This document shows, piece by piece, positions 35,383-46,800 of a stretch of DNA of 64,000 nucleotides. Origin of the DNA: Rhynchosporium graminicola. Lineage: Eukaryota; Ascomycota; Leotiomycetes; Helotiales; Ploettnerulaceae. The DNA is taken from contig FJUW01000065.1 of assembly GCA_900074885.1 (NCBI GenBank), positions 169,194 to 233,193 on the forward strand, read 5' to 3'. Made by a program: the position numbers and the translations under genes. Each line of letters begins with the position of its first letter. Position 1 is the first letter of the stretch. The notes under the pieces were generated by a model, which was not told the DNA's origin, searched no databases, and saw only the letters and a program-made list of their open reading frames with translations.

Positions 35383-36257
35383 AGGCTACTGGTCAGGGAT
35401 GAATGAATCAACTTCCTGGATCGTCCATCCGTCGTTGGTTCCCAAGATTTTTCGACTCGCTTCTACTATGAAGTATGAAGAGGATCGATGAATATTGAGA
35501 TAGAGGCTATAAAGGAATTTCATGACAAAGGCTGGATACATATAGGTACGCTGCTGCGCACTCGAGATGTTTCCCTTCGAAACCTTTTCACTAACCGTGC
35601 TATCTTGCTAGATCTGAAACCTGATAACAGTTTGATCAATTAGACTTGCGATAAGCAAGGTAACCAAGTAGTCACAGATGTGGTTCTAGGAGATTTCAAT
35701 ATTGCATTCAAGCCAGAAGGCGGAGAGCCGCTTCAAACGCATTATGCAATAGGAAATGTTATATAGCGAAGCCTAGAGGGGCAGACTGCAAGAGGTATCA
35801 CGAAGGCTCCAAACGTCTTCTCTTTTGGACTGGTGGTAATGAGCTATGTTCGAGCCCAAATAACTCACGCCTGTTCATAGCGTACATATGCTCTTGGGGC
35901 TGGAAACCTACTGGTTTTGAAGGATTATCAAGCCCTGGTCAAGATTGGCGTAACGCCGGAACAAGAGATCCTGCATCGCCACCAGATAATTGGAGGAGCG
36001 AGAGGTTGTTGATTAGAGAGGAAGCTCTGGCTCTGACTAAATACACCCGCATAGTCTCAATTGCACCTTCCTACTCCACCTTCTCTACTTTACACCACTT
36101 CCCGAGGGGCTCCTCCAGCAAGTCAAGGATGAGTCATGGGGTGGCGCGCTAGAGAAACTTTCGAAATTAGCTGAAATGACAGTGGCCAACGATCCTAGGG
36201 TAAGATTCGAGCAAGGGGGGAGGATACCGCTCCTAACCTCGATGCCGAAGCTATAAG
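35383..36257 (+). pseudogene. Protein-kinase-like pseudogene, catalytic part
   Basis: The C-lobe of a eukaryotic-type protein kinase is readable with its introns. Removing an intron at 35546-35611 (GTACGC donor, CACTAAC branch, TTGCTAG acceptor) joins FHDKGWIHI to DLKPDN, giving the catalytic loop HxDLKPDN. A DFN follows in place of DFG, then YAIGN with an APE-like segment (RSLEGQ, Pro lost), then SFGLV. A second intron (35836-35880) joins SFGLV to a TYALGAGNLLVLKDYQ segment followed by VTPEQEILHRH. Stops at LIN*TCDK and NVI*RS are single-transition changes from normal codons (TAC/CAG/TGG types). The N-lobe lies left of the hAT insertion. The family is common in fungi but I cannot name a specific orthologue. 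Confidence 0.8.
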
Positions 36258-38100
36258 CATGATATATAGAATAATAAATCTAAACTCAGTAGCCAGAATA
36301 ACGATAGACGAAGTCTTATAGTATTAGTAGTAGTAAATCAGTGCAAAACTATTCGAGAGCATATCAGGAGTAGAAATAACGAGAAATAAGGAAAGTATCG
36401 CATAAGATTCATGAGCTTACGCTATAAATATTTTATAAAAAGCCTCCTTATAAAGCCTCATATATTAACGTTAAACCTAGGAACTAAAACCGCAAGCTTC
36501 GATACCGGAGTTCAAGGTCCACGAAGTGAATATATATGCCGGACTACAATCTAGTCTTATAAGCGCTAATATCATATAGCTAGGACAAGAAGAAGTATAA
36601 GTATAAAGTCGTGAAAGCGTTAGCCCCGCCGATGGAGTGAAGGAACTTGATCACTATATAAGTATCTTTATCGTTCGCAAACGCATAGTACGTATCCTGG
36701 CCCAATCCTAACCTCCACTTTGAGGCTTAGCTTAGTCGATAACTACTACGGTCGCTCTCTTTTACTGAAATTATTATTTAGTATGGTTCATCATTCAACT
36801 ATAACTTCTGCGTGAAAATCGAGCCGTTTCGGCAGCATATAATTGGAATAATGGTAGGAGGCAGCTTAGGCTCTGTGTGCTCATTTGTCCTTTCGGCATT
36901 TGCTGAACGAACGTCTCAAACGAAACTTCTCCTTCTGTTAGCTAGCGGCGCTCAAGGCCGGGAGAGTAAGCGGATCAGATGCATAAGTGGAAATAAAATA
37001 ATAAAGGTTAACTCTAGACGAAAACAAAAGATGGACTATCCGTATCGGAGACAATTGCTATATCACACAATAAGTCGCAAGTTAATTAGGCATTGTAGTA
37101 TCATTATACCGTATAGTTCTTCCACGATCCTTTGTGCCCAAAAAGGGAACACCTCCTAATGCTGCAGGGCTGCTACACTTATGCAATCACTAGTTCCTCT
37201 CTCCTCAGGCGGTCTATCGCTCTGCTACATGCGTCTATTATCTCGTCATATATTACATCATTATCGTGGAACTTTCCTATAAAGATATCCATATCCCTAA
37301 TTAGAAAAAGAGCGGATCGAAGTTCACGAGCTAATAGCTTAAGATCCTCGATCTTCGGCGAGAAACTCCGCGATAACATTTTCAAATCGATTTTTAGCCA
37401 CGTGGCCCTGCTTAGTATTAGCAATTTCTGTTTATATCCTAGTATACCAACCTCGCAGTATATTTATCTTAGTTCTCATCACCTTGTTAACCTTTTACCT
37501 GCGTTCAGCTTGGGCGCAGAGGACGATAGCGGAAACACGAATAATAGGTCAAAACTAGAGCCGAGGAAGAGAGTATAGCCAGTTAGTAGCAAGGGGCCGG
37601 AGTTTTCTAGCGCTGTAGAGCACTACTAAACTTCCTCGTATGGGCCTATCAGGCCTGAAAGAGTATGAATAATTAATTAATCAATCAATTAGCAAACAGG
37701 AAAATATATCCAAGTTTGCTTTTATGCCAGATATTCAATTAGACATCCACTTATCGCGCCTCGGCTTGGCACGTGGTTCACTTCAACCGATGCCACACCC
37801 TGAGGGAGTATACATATTCTTTATCGAGCTCATTTCAGCAATGCCGCGTCAGAACTCAATATCGCACTGGTTCATACTAAGCAACTCAAGCTTTTGGTGA
37901 ACCACTTGGCAAAGCGCAGCATTGGACCCTGTATTATTATGCTTTCCAATTTCCTCTTTCGGATGGTTGAGTACCTAGGTAATGATATTTTCCCACTCTT
38001 GATTTCGAACTCTCTTCGTTCTTCATACAAGACTGGTGACGTTGGGAGCATGGGGGAGTACCCCTGAACAAGTACGACAATCTTTAAAAAAACATATACC
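36258..38100. other. Mixed decayed region between kinase relic and secreted-protein gene
   Basis: From 36290 to about 36720 the plus strand keeps one frame interrupted almost only by TAA and TAG, suggesting a RIP-damaged coding segment of unknown origin (readable pieces include ISAKLFESISGVEITRNKES and IPEFKVHEVNIYAGLQSSLI). On the minus strand at 37179-37424 there is an 81-codon helical-looking segment. Composition returns to normal after about 37.7 kb. Confidence 0.45.
37179..37424 (-). pseudogene. Possible remnant of a helical protein domain, unrecognised
   Basis: An uninterrupted segment of about 80 codons has amphipathic-helix composition (KIEDLKLLARELRSALFLIR, DEIIDACSRAIDRLRREE). It resembles the kind of helical N-terminal region seen in fungal STAND/NLR-like proteins, but I see no diagnostic motif and the sequence on either side is broken. 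The opposite strand has a 148-codon frame over the same place, which I judge less protein-like. Confidence 0.3.
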
Positions 38101-38201
38101 TAGTATATATTCCATCTACCCTCCCCACGCCTGTTGAAAGCAAATGCTCTTGTGTGCAATCCTCAACCCCATAGTCATCTGCCTTACCCGTCACCTCAAT
38201 C
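38101..38201 (+). promoter_or_regulatory. Core promoter of the small secreted-protein gene
   Basis: TATATA at about 38103 is followed by a CT-rich tract (CTACCCTCCCC) and then the ATG at 38202 in good context (ATCATGA with A at -3). This is a normal fungal TATA-plus-pyrimidine layout. Confidence 0.5.
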
Positions 38202-38659
38202 ATGAAACCCTTTGCAATCTTCTTGCTCCTGGCGTCTGCAGTTAACGCTAGTGGTGAAACCAACCCGGTAGTATGTCAATCACGTTACTCCCAGTGGATG
38301 TACCCAATACTTACTTGTTTACTACTTAGGGCAAAAGATTGTGCTGGCTGGAAAAAGGTATCGCCTGTTATTACGATGGAGGCTATTGCTACTGGGTACG
38401 TACAAGGGCACGCCACCTTCTCCCGTTCAATATCCCGAGATGCTTTCGTGATATACCTGCTCTTTCAGAATGCAACTTTTTCAATAGGAATTGCTAACCC
38501 ACCTCATTTTAGCACAAATGCAAAGAATGTACGTGCGCAGACACTCGTTCCAACCACGACCCGCCGAAAAACACCGTGCAGAAAAATATAAGGCGCGACT
38601 GTACCCATTTCGACGCCGTCAAGGACAAGTGTCAATGGACCAATGGACCTCCTGGGTAG
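38202..38659 (+). CDS. Small secreted cysteine-rich protein (93 aa), 3 exons
   Basis: Three exons, 38202-38270, 38330-38395 and 38513-38659, join in frame to 93 aa. Intron 1 (59 nt) has donor GTATGT and acceptor CTTAG. Intron 2 (117 nt) has donor GTACGT, branch TTGCTAAC and acceptor TTTTAG. The N-terminus (MKPFAIFLLLASAVNA) is a clear signal peptide with likely cleavage after AVNA. The mature part has about 77 residues and eight Cys at 28, 36, 43, 48, 51, 53, 75 and 85, which could form four disulfides. There is no membrane segment or known domain. Size, secretion, cysteine content and position next to a transposon block fit a fungal effector candidate, but that role is inference. No RIP-type stops are present, so the gene appears intact. 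Confidence 0.75.
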
Positions 38660-39312
38660 ATCAAATCACTGCATTCAATTGATGCGTGTACGGAGTGTTT
38701 CGTCAAGATGGAGAGTGAAGATATGGGAAGTGAAGGAGAGGGGGGGCTTTCAAACACGCTTGAGCAGAGAGTTCATACGGAAAAGTCAGTGGAGCTTGAA
38801 ATGGGTGGACAGTGGACACGTTATGAACCGGATTACGTAGCCCGATATTCAATTGAACTCGGTAGTCCTCCGCACCCCTCCTTATATGTTCTATTGTCGC
38901 AGCTGCTCCCCTTCAGTCCTGTTATTATAGCAGAGGGACCTGCCCATGTACGTTGTTTGGACAGTGGCCTTTCCCCTCCGCACGCGCAAAATCACACTGG
39001 TTGGATGGGAGGCACCCCATAGAGAGAATGTTTCGTTAGGTCTCTGAGGGCCACTGCTGTTGATTTTGGTTATTCTCCTTTGGCAAACCGTCTCGAACCA
39101 TTTGGACGGCCTCCACGGCAGTGACCCTCGGAGAGCCAGCGGAGCGACCTTTTCAATTTCGAACGTGGGTTTATGGGTGTAAACAAGGTCTGTACTGCCA
39201 CGTGAAGCGGGAGGACCTTCAAGAGCCTCGAGTGACTAGAACTAGCCCCGCTATCTTCCTTTCGAGCCCACCTCGAAACAAGAATATTACTACTAACCTG
39301 GCTTCGAGCTAA
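38660..39312. other. Intergenic region before the AT-rich block
   Basis: Normal GC content. It includes the 3' UTR of the secreted-protein gene. A 104-codon frame at 38708-39022 and a 63-codon frame at 39121-39312 show no domain I recognise. At about 39313 composition switches abruptly to AT-rich, RIP-like sequence. Confidence 0.5.
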
Positions 39313-42137
39313 CTATAGAAAATATTAACGCTAAAAGCTGAATAATATTATTATAACTAACTATAATTAATATAATATATTAACGATACTTAGTACTCTA
39401 GTAGTAAAGAATCTAATAATATTAACTCTTCCTTCTAAGAGTTAATAAATCATATACTTATATAATCGCTTAAGATAGACCCTAACTATTAAATATCAGA
39501 ATCTGAAGCGGTAGACTTAGTAAATTCTTATACTATCTTATAGCCCGTATATATAACCTTATATGAAGAATTAAAGGGATTAACTCGAAAGTTCTTCAAA
39601 TTTCAGATTTTCGAGAACCTGAATATCGAGAAGCTTACTTACCTTATCTTAGCTCGAGCAATCTCGAAGCAAGCCCTATCTTACCCTATAACTTCTATAT
39701 AGCCTTACTCGAGCTAATCTAGTACTATATTAGTAACTGAGATAAACTCTATATATTAACTTTCTAGCTAGAAGATATTATACTTATAATTATAACCCTT
39801 AAGATATAATAGCTACGATATATCAGGGGAATTACTAATTATATAATTATATATATTAGAGTCTCTAGAATCTGTATTAAGTTTCTAAACCTTTATATTA
39901 GTTAAATATTCAATAGGAATAAGCTCTATACCTAATACTTATTATTATAAGCTGAAAAATATCTAGGAGAGTATAACTTCTTAAGAATTATCTGCTTTAT
40001 TAATACTAAAGAAGCTACTGAATATAGCTTAAACCTAAAACCTCTAATAATTAGTATAGATAACGAAGCTAATATAGCTACTATATTAAGATAATATAGT
40101 TATAAAGAGAGGAGGAGAAATACCGGAGGTAGCTAAGATACTAACCTCTCTATAAGCTTTTAAGGTTTCTGTCTTCGATTAGAGCTATATAATATATAAT
40201 TGAACTTAGCTTAGAGAAATAATAGAGTAGCTAAAAGAAAGAATTCAGTAGAAACTAAACTCTAAGATAGATATTAAGACTACTCGAGAGAAAATTAAGA
40301 AGAGTAAGAAAAGTAAAATATCTAGAATATTTAGAATAAAGATACTCTAATTTAAGAGAGCTAAGGACTTCTATAATAATAGAGATATACTAGTAGTATA
40401 ATAGCTAGACTATCTAGACTATAACTTTAAGGTAGAAAGTCTAATACTACTAGCTCTAACTTACTTTAGAGTAATTACTATATTACTTAGCGGAGATACT
40501 TTAAAGCGTTTCCGATTAGATACTAGAATAAAAGAGATTATATAAAACAGAATATATATAAGCGAAGAAGAGAAGTAAGAAGTTATCGAGTAGCTTAAGA
40601 TCTAGTATCTAGATAATAAACTGCCCTTAGAGGAGGTAAATATTATAGCTAAAGTATTAAATCTTATTTAGGGAGAATATGAAAATCTTACCTCTTATTA
40701 CTATTATATTACTACTATCCTTAAACGTATAGGAGTTACTAATATTAAGAAAGGTCTAGGAGAACTTTTACTACTTAAGAAGACCTTTAATAAGTATATC
40801 CTTACCTTTTTTACTTAAGCTTTTATCTGTAGAATTAAAGATAATAAGCTAAGAGTTTATACTTTAAATAATAATATTTTACGCGTTCTATACTTATAGA
40901 GAATATATAAAGTACTTTATCTATCTTAATAGTTAATTAAGGCGCAGGAGAAGGTAGAAGAAGAGGTAGAGAAGAGAAAGTACTTTAATAGATTAGAAGA
41001 GTATATCGCGTAAGCTATAGGAATACCTGTATATATTATATTAGCTACCTATACCCAGAATGCGCTTACCTATTAGATATAGACTAATACTAGTGCTTCG
41101 AGTTAGCAAAATAATTCTTCAGGCCTACCTCAGAATCCTTCGAGCTCCTATTAATCTAGGCAGAATTCTTCGAGTGCCTTATCTACTTATCTACTCTAAT
41201 TATAGCTAGTTCTGTAGCTTATCGCCCCTCTAACTTTAAATACTTAAATAATATAAGTAGCTAGGAGTAGAACTAAGTACTAACCTTAGTAATACTAGCT
41301 ACTCTACTATCGAAATAACTTTAATATAAGCGATAGATAATAGTTATATCCTAGAAACGGAATATAAACTAATAGTAATACTTCTACTAATATTCCCCTT
41401 TTACGACCGGCGCGAGAAAGCCTAAACTTATATATTAATAGGACTCTAGTATATAACTCTAAGAGGGATAGTATCCTCTGTATTAGCTATAGATATTACA
41501 GCTACCTTAAGTTAGCTTATCTAAATATTATATTACCCTTTTAGAAGCGTATGCACTTGAAACAAATTATATTCCTAGAAACTACTACTTAAGTATTATA
41601 TACTTAGCTATAGGAGGACTTTTATAGTATCGAAGGACCTAGAGCTATAGATAATAGGATTCCTTTTAGCACCTCTAAATTATTATTAATAATATCTGCA
41701 ATATTATCTTCTAGCTCAGATAGAGCTAGTATACTAAGCTTAGTAGAAATAACCTTATTTAATTAATTTATTTAAGCTAGATCTACTAAGTTAAGTAATA
41801 AGGTAAGAAAGGCGAAAGCTATAATTATACTTCTAGATAACTTATAGTACTAAGCGGAGTCTATAGAGATATTAGGAAATAAGATAGAAGGAGAGAAGGA
41901 AGATAAAAGTATTTATACTAGAGTAGTATATAGGACTCGAAATAAGAAGCGTATAAGGATTAATATTCCTAAGGAGTAAGATATAGCTAAGGAACTAGAG
42001 GTATTTACTTAAGAATCTAGATTAAGGTCTATAATAAAAGAAGATAAGAAGAAAAGGAGATAATTAAGAGAGATAATTAGGCGTGAAGGATTAAGACTAG
42101 TTAATTTTAAGGACCTAGCTACTAGTATTAATATTAT
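39313..42137 (+). mobile_element. Host Ty3/gypsy-like relic, piece 1 (gag-side)
   Basis: The left piece of an older LTR-type retroelement is later split by two chromovirus insertions. From about 40.4 to 42.1 kb one plus-strand frame reads as a gag-like polyprotein broken by RIP-type stops, including a segment TFNKYILTFF and a Gln/Ser-rich stretch with a knuckle-like region near 41.45 kb whose cysteines have mostly been lost. The left boundary is uncertain: I place it at the composition change near 39313, but no left LTR was recognised. Some CpA/TpG remain, so it is less depleted than the chromovirus copies. Confidence 0.6.
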
Positions 42138-42405
42138 TATAACGACACAAGACTTAAGGCGGTATATAAGTAAGAATAAACAAGTAGGGAAGCTAAGAGC
42201 GATCTTATATAGTCTACTACGAAGGAAATAAAAAGATAAGGAAGGAAGAGGAAGAGAGATAGAGTATAAGGCACCTTATATATATATACTAGTACTAGTC
42301 CGATACTATACCGGGTCGGATACTAGTTCTGCCGGGATACCTATGAACTTAGGCCCTATTATCTATCCTTCTTCTTATATAATATTTAGGTAAGCTATCG
42401 TTATA
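42138..42405 (-). repeat. 3' LTR of chromovirus copy 1 (268 bp)
   Basis: The LTR ends are TATAACGACA and ATCGTTATA on the plus strand. Ancestral TG...CA ends have become TA...TA through C-to-T and G-to-A changes. It matches the three other LTRs of this family in the window and contains a CCGGGTCGGATACTAGTTC block that is well kept. Confidence 0.95.
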
Positions 42406-42779
42406 TTACCTCCCCCCTAAGAAAAGCTTAACCCTAAGCTCGGAAAGTTATAGTTTATACTAGAATTAGTCTTTATTATAACTATTTTCGTCGATATTCG
42501 CGTAATAAGCGCTAGCCGCTCTTTAGTAATAGTAAATTCTTTATTAGGTTCTAACTAGTTATATCGCTATAATAGTACTATATTAGTCGTAGCTTCTAAA
42601 TCAAGCGGTAAGTAGTATTTACTTTATCTATTTATAGTAGGAGTCGAGTTTAAATAAAGCGTAAGGTATATAAAGGAAAGGGTTTATTAATATTAGAGCT
42701 TTTCCTTTTCAACTATAATAACTACTTCAACTTATAAGTTTATTCTCCCTAGACTATAATATAGCTTCTAGAGTAAGTA

Positions 42780-43860
42780 TCGTTACTAATTACTATAGCT
42801 ATCTGCTATAATCTTATATATTAATCGACCTAATTAACTCTTCTCTTAATATAAGTAAGTTTCTTATCTTAGTTTTAGGGATAGTCCTTAAGTGCAGTAT
42901 AAGAGTTTTATAGATCTATAACGCTAACTCCTATAGTACCTTTACTAGTTCCTACTAGTGCTCTTTTAGTAGCGTATCGTATATATTACCTATAGTATAT
43001 TCGCGCTTTCCTTAAGATAAAGTATAATAATACTCTTATTTTAGAACTCTTATACTTATTTAATAAGCTTAACTCTAAGCTTTATAAGTATTATTTAGCG
43101 TTAAAAAGCAGTTACGAGCCTATAAGTTACTTAAACCTAAACGCGATATATATACTAATGCGTTATAATTACTTAACTATATTAATATAGAGTATATTAT
43201 TTTATCTGGGTTATTTTCTAGTAATAAAGCTAAGGATATAGAGCTAAATCGGGGTAGTATTATAGCTACTTATAAGGTAATTAATCAGATCTATTATCTT
43301 ACGAAATCTACTACTCTTACTATTACGTTAGAGATTACTATTATATAATTAGCGGAGACTTAAGCTTTAAGGCGTATTATAGAGAAAGTATTTAAGGAGT
43401 TAGAGTTTATTAAGATAATAAGTTAAGATCTTAAATCCTTAGATACTAGTATAATACTAATATAATATAAGATCTAGATCTTTTAATAATAGATTCGGCG
43501 AAATCTAAGTTAATAGTATAAATAGTATTAAAGTAAATAAAAGAGTTAAATAATATTATATAAGAATTTGCGAAGAAAGCTATATTTAAAGCTACGATAT
43601 CTAATACTAAAGGAAAGAGGAATTTACTTTCTAGTTTAGAGATAGCGTTAGATCTAGATACTCTTAGATTTTCTCTAAAGAAGAAACCTCGTAGGATTAG
43701 CTATTATACTTAGTTTACTACTAGGGCTATATTAGTAGATTCGAGTAAGGAGTTAGATATAGTAGTTCCGGTTCTAGATATTCCAGAATTACTAAGAGCT
43801 CTAGAGAACTTAGGAGAGAAAGCTAGTAAAGTAGAGATAATTAAAGAAGTAGAGTTTTAG
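42780..43860 (+). pseudogene. Antisense coding relic in chromovirus copy 1
   Basis: Opposite to the element's own genes, between pol and the 3' LTR, about 1 kb reads as degraded protein in two overlapping frames. Pieces include VKKQLRAYKLLKPKRDI (about 43.1 kb) and, after a frame change near 43.48 kb, NTKGKRNLLSSLEIALDLDT (about 43.6 kb), ending at a TAG at 43858. The frame change may be a former intron or an indel. The equivalent region of copy 2 is open for 78 codons (57521-57757). No domain is recognised. Extra antisense genes have been reported in some fungal Ty3/gypsy elements; whether this is one of those families needs a search. Confidence 0.5.
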
Positions 43861-46800
43861 ATATAGTATTATTATAGAATATAATTAGGAGATTATCCTT
43901 AGTAATAAATTCTAATACTAGTAATTATAATAGCTTATTATCCTCTAAGTAACTATAGTTATCTATTCTATCTTCTTAAGCCTTAATCTATTATTCTAAT
44001 TTACGTAGAGGTCTAAGTTTACTTAAGTTAGTAATATAAAAGTCTCTAAGCTTATATAGAGCACTTATTAAGTCGGAAGCGTTATACTAAGTTAAGTCCG
44101 GGTTATAGCTTAGCTAGCTAACTTAATACTTCAAATTACCTCTTAAGAGCTATATAATAAGTATATCTTATAACTTCTACTCTTCTTAAGTAGTAATAAC
44201 TTCCGGGGGTAGGTTTTATAACTTCTAGCTTAATAATAGGTCGTCCGGGTCCTTAAAGAGTAATTCGAGAGCGAATATATTATAAATAGAAGATCCTAGG
44301 AGTAAATCTAGCTTATAGGAGTATCTGATCTTAGCTAAGACCTAGTATAGTCCTGCTTAGAGACTAGATAGCTTCTTACTTAGCTAGTAATTCTTAAGGT
44401 TCCTTATAGAGAGAAATACTTTATCTTTGACTTCCTAGTCGATATTATGCCGTTTCGGGTTAGTTACGGCGCTTATCTTATACTAAGTAGCTAGTATATT
44501 AGCTTTTATAACCTCGATAGCGGATTTAGTATATTTAGCTAGGGATTTAATATTAGTATAATTAAGCTTCTTTTATAGTATCGATCCGGTAAGTTACTTC
44601 TAGTCCTAGCTATTCTATAGTAGTATATTATATTTAAGAGTATATAGCGCTATACTAATAGAATCATAAGGTAAGGTTACTTAAGCGCGGTTTATTATTA
44701 GTAATAGTTCGCCCTAGTTACTCTAATAGTAATTAATAAAAAGTCTAAGGCGTTAGTTAATATACTAATTTATAATCTCCGTTTATCTATTAGTTTACTA
44801 GTAGAAGGAGGTAGAGAGCTTAACCTTAACTCTAATTATATAGTAAAACTCTTACTAGAAGGATAAGACTAGCTAAGCTCCTCGATCAGATATAATTAAC
44901 TTAAAGTTATATCCGAAATAATATATCTATTAGATAAATAATATCGCTATCCTACGGGTATCGATATTATAGTAGTATAATATTAATATAGAGTCTTTCC
45001 CTAAGTAGTCGATAAATACTAATATCTTATTAAATCCTTAGTTATTAGGCGAGAAGTCCTTAAAATCTATAGCTAAATACTATATAAAGTAGCTAAGCAC
45101 TAGTAATAAGTAGAGGAATCCTTACTATTTTATCTGTTTCAGATAAGAGTACTAGTAAGAGCGGTAATTATAAGTATACTATTTTATATCTAATATAAGT
45201 CCTTTCTAGTAGTAATAAGTAGAAATTATTTCAGTAGTCTTATAAGCGTTTAGATAAGTAAAGGAAACTTAATTATAGATTTCGCTAATTAAATAAGTAT
45301 ATAGCAGGGTAAAGTATTATATATATAGATAACTATTATAAAGTAGTAAACTATCGTTAATAGTATAGCTATCTCCTAATATATTTCGTTCCTTAGAGAA
45401 TAATTCTTAGTTAAATTAGTATAGTTTTTCGATTAAATTAAAAGAGTTACGTATAGGTTCTAATAGCGTATTAGTCCCTAGTAATATTAGGTATATATAA
45501 CTAATTTAATTAATATAATACTCTATTAGTTCCGCGTTAATCCTAAGGTTTAAGTAGTCTAGAGGTAATAAAACCCGAGATCTATTATTCTATTTCTATT
45601 ATTCTTATATCTTTAGATCTTATTCCTTATAGCTAAGGATATTAGCTTTAGTATTATCTTTACTAAGCGTATATATAATTTGAAAGTTAAATTCGGAAAG
45701 GAATTCTATTTATCTAGCTTACTTACTAGTTAGGACCTTAGTAGTTATAAAGTATTCTAAGGATTAATAGTCCGTATATACGCTAATATAGTATCGTAGA
45801 GATATAAGTTCCGGTCTCTATTTCCGGAAAGACTTAATAATAGCGTATAGCTCTTTATTATAGATCTTCTAGTTTAGTTTATATCTATTAAGAATATAAG
45901 AGTAGAATTTAATTAGATACTACTAGTTATTATTATATAATTAGGAGATAACTCTAGTTATTATACTATCGGAGGTATTAGTTTCTAGTTTAGTCTATAA
46001 TTCAGGGTCGAAATAGTATAGTTTCTATACTAATAATAGCTATTAATATAAATCGTTAAAGGACTTCTTATAATTATTAGTGAAATTCTATAGTACTATA
46101 GGCCGAGTAAGTACTAAGAGAGGTTTAGCGATAAAGCCGAAATTCCGAATAAATTAATAATAGAACCTATAGAATCTTAAGAAGGATTTTATAGCTATTA
46201 CTATTTCGGGGTACTTCTAGTCTACTAATAGTACTACTTTCTCAGGGTCTAGCTTAATTCTATTAGTAGTAATAATATATCTGAAGTATTTATTCTAAGT
46301 AATATAAAATTCGCTTTTCTTAATATCTACTTAGAGTCTAGTATCTATTAAGCGTTATAGTACTAATTTAATATATTTCTTATATTCCTAGAGTATTTCT
46401 AAGTATATAAGAATATTATCTAAGTAAGCTATATAGAAGTTATCTAAGTAGTCTAGTAGTATATTATTTATATATCGCTAGTATATACTAGGTCTATTAT
46501 AGAGCTTAAAAAGTAGTACTTTATATTTATAAGATCTGAAGCGAGTTCGGAAGGTAATATACTCCTCGGATTCGGGGTCTATATAGATATAGTTAAATAC
46601 TAATCGGATATCTAGTTTAGTAAAGATTATTACTTTAGATATATAAGTTAAGAGCTTATCGATCCTAGGTATTAGGTAGGAATCCTTTCGAGTGATTATA
46701 TTAAGCTTATAATAATCGATATAGAAGCGTAATCCTCTATTAGCTTTCTTAATAAATAGTATAAGTAATATAAAAGGACTTTAGCTAGATTCGATAAATC

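Noticed and set aside
38708..39022. 104-codon plus-strand frame after the secreted-protein gene
   Set aside because: Good start context but no domain, and it lies in the likely 3' UTR; kept out for lack of support.
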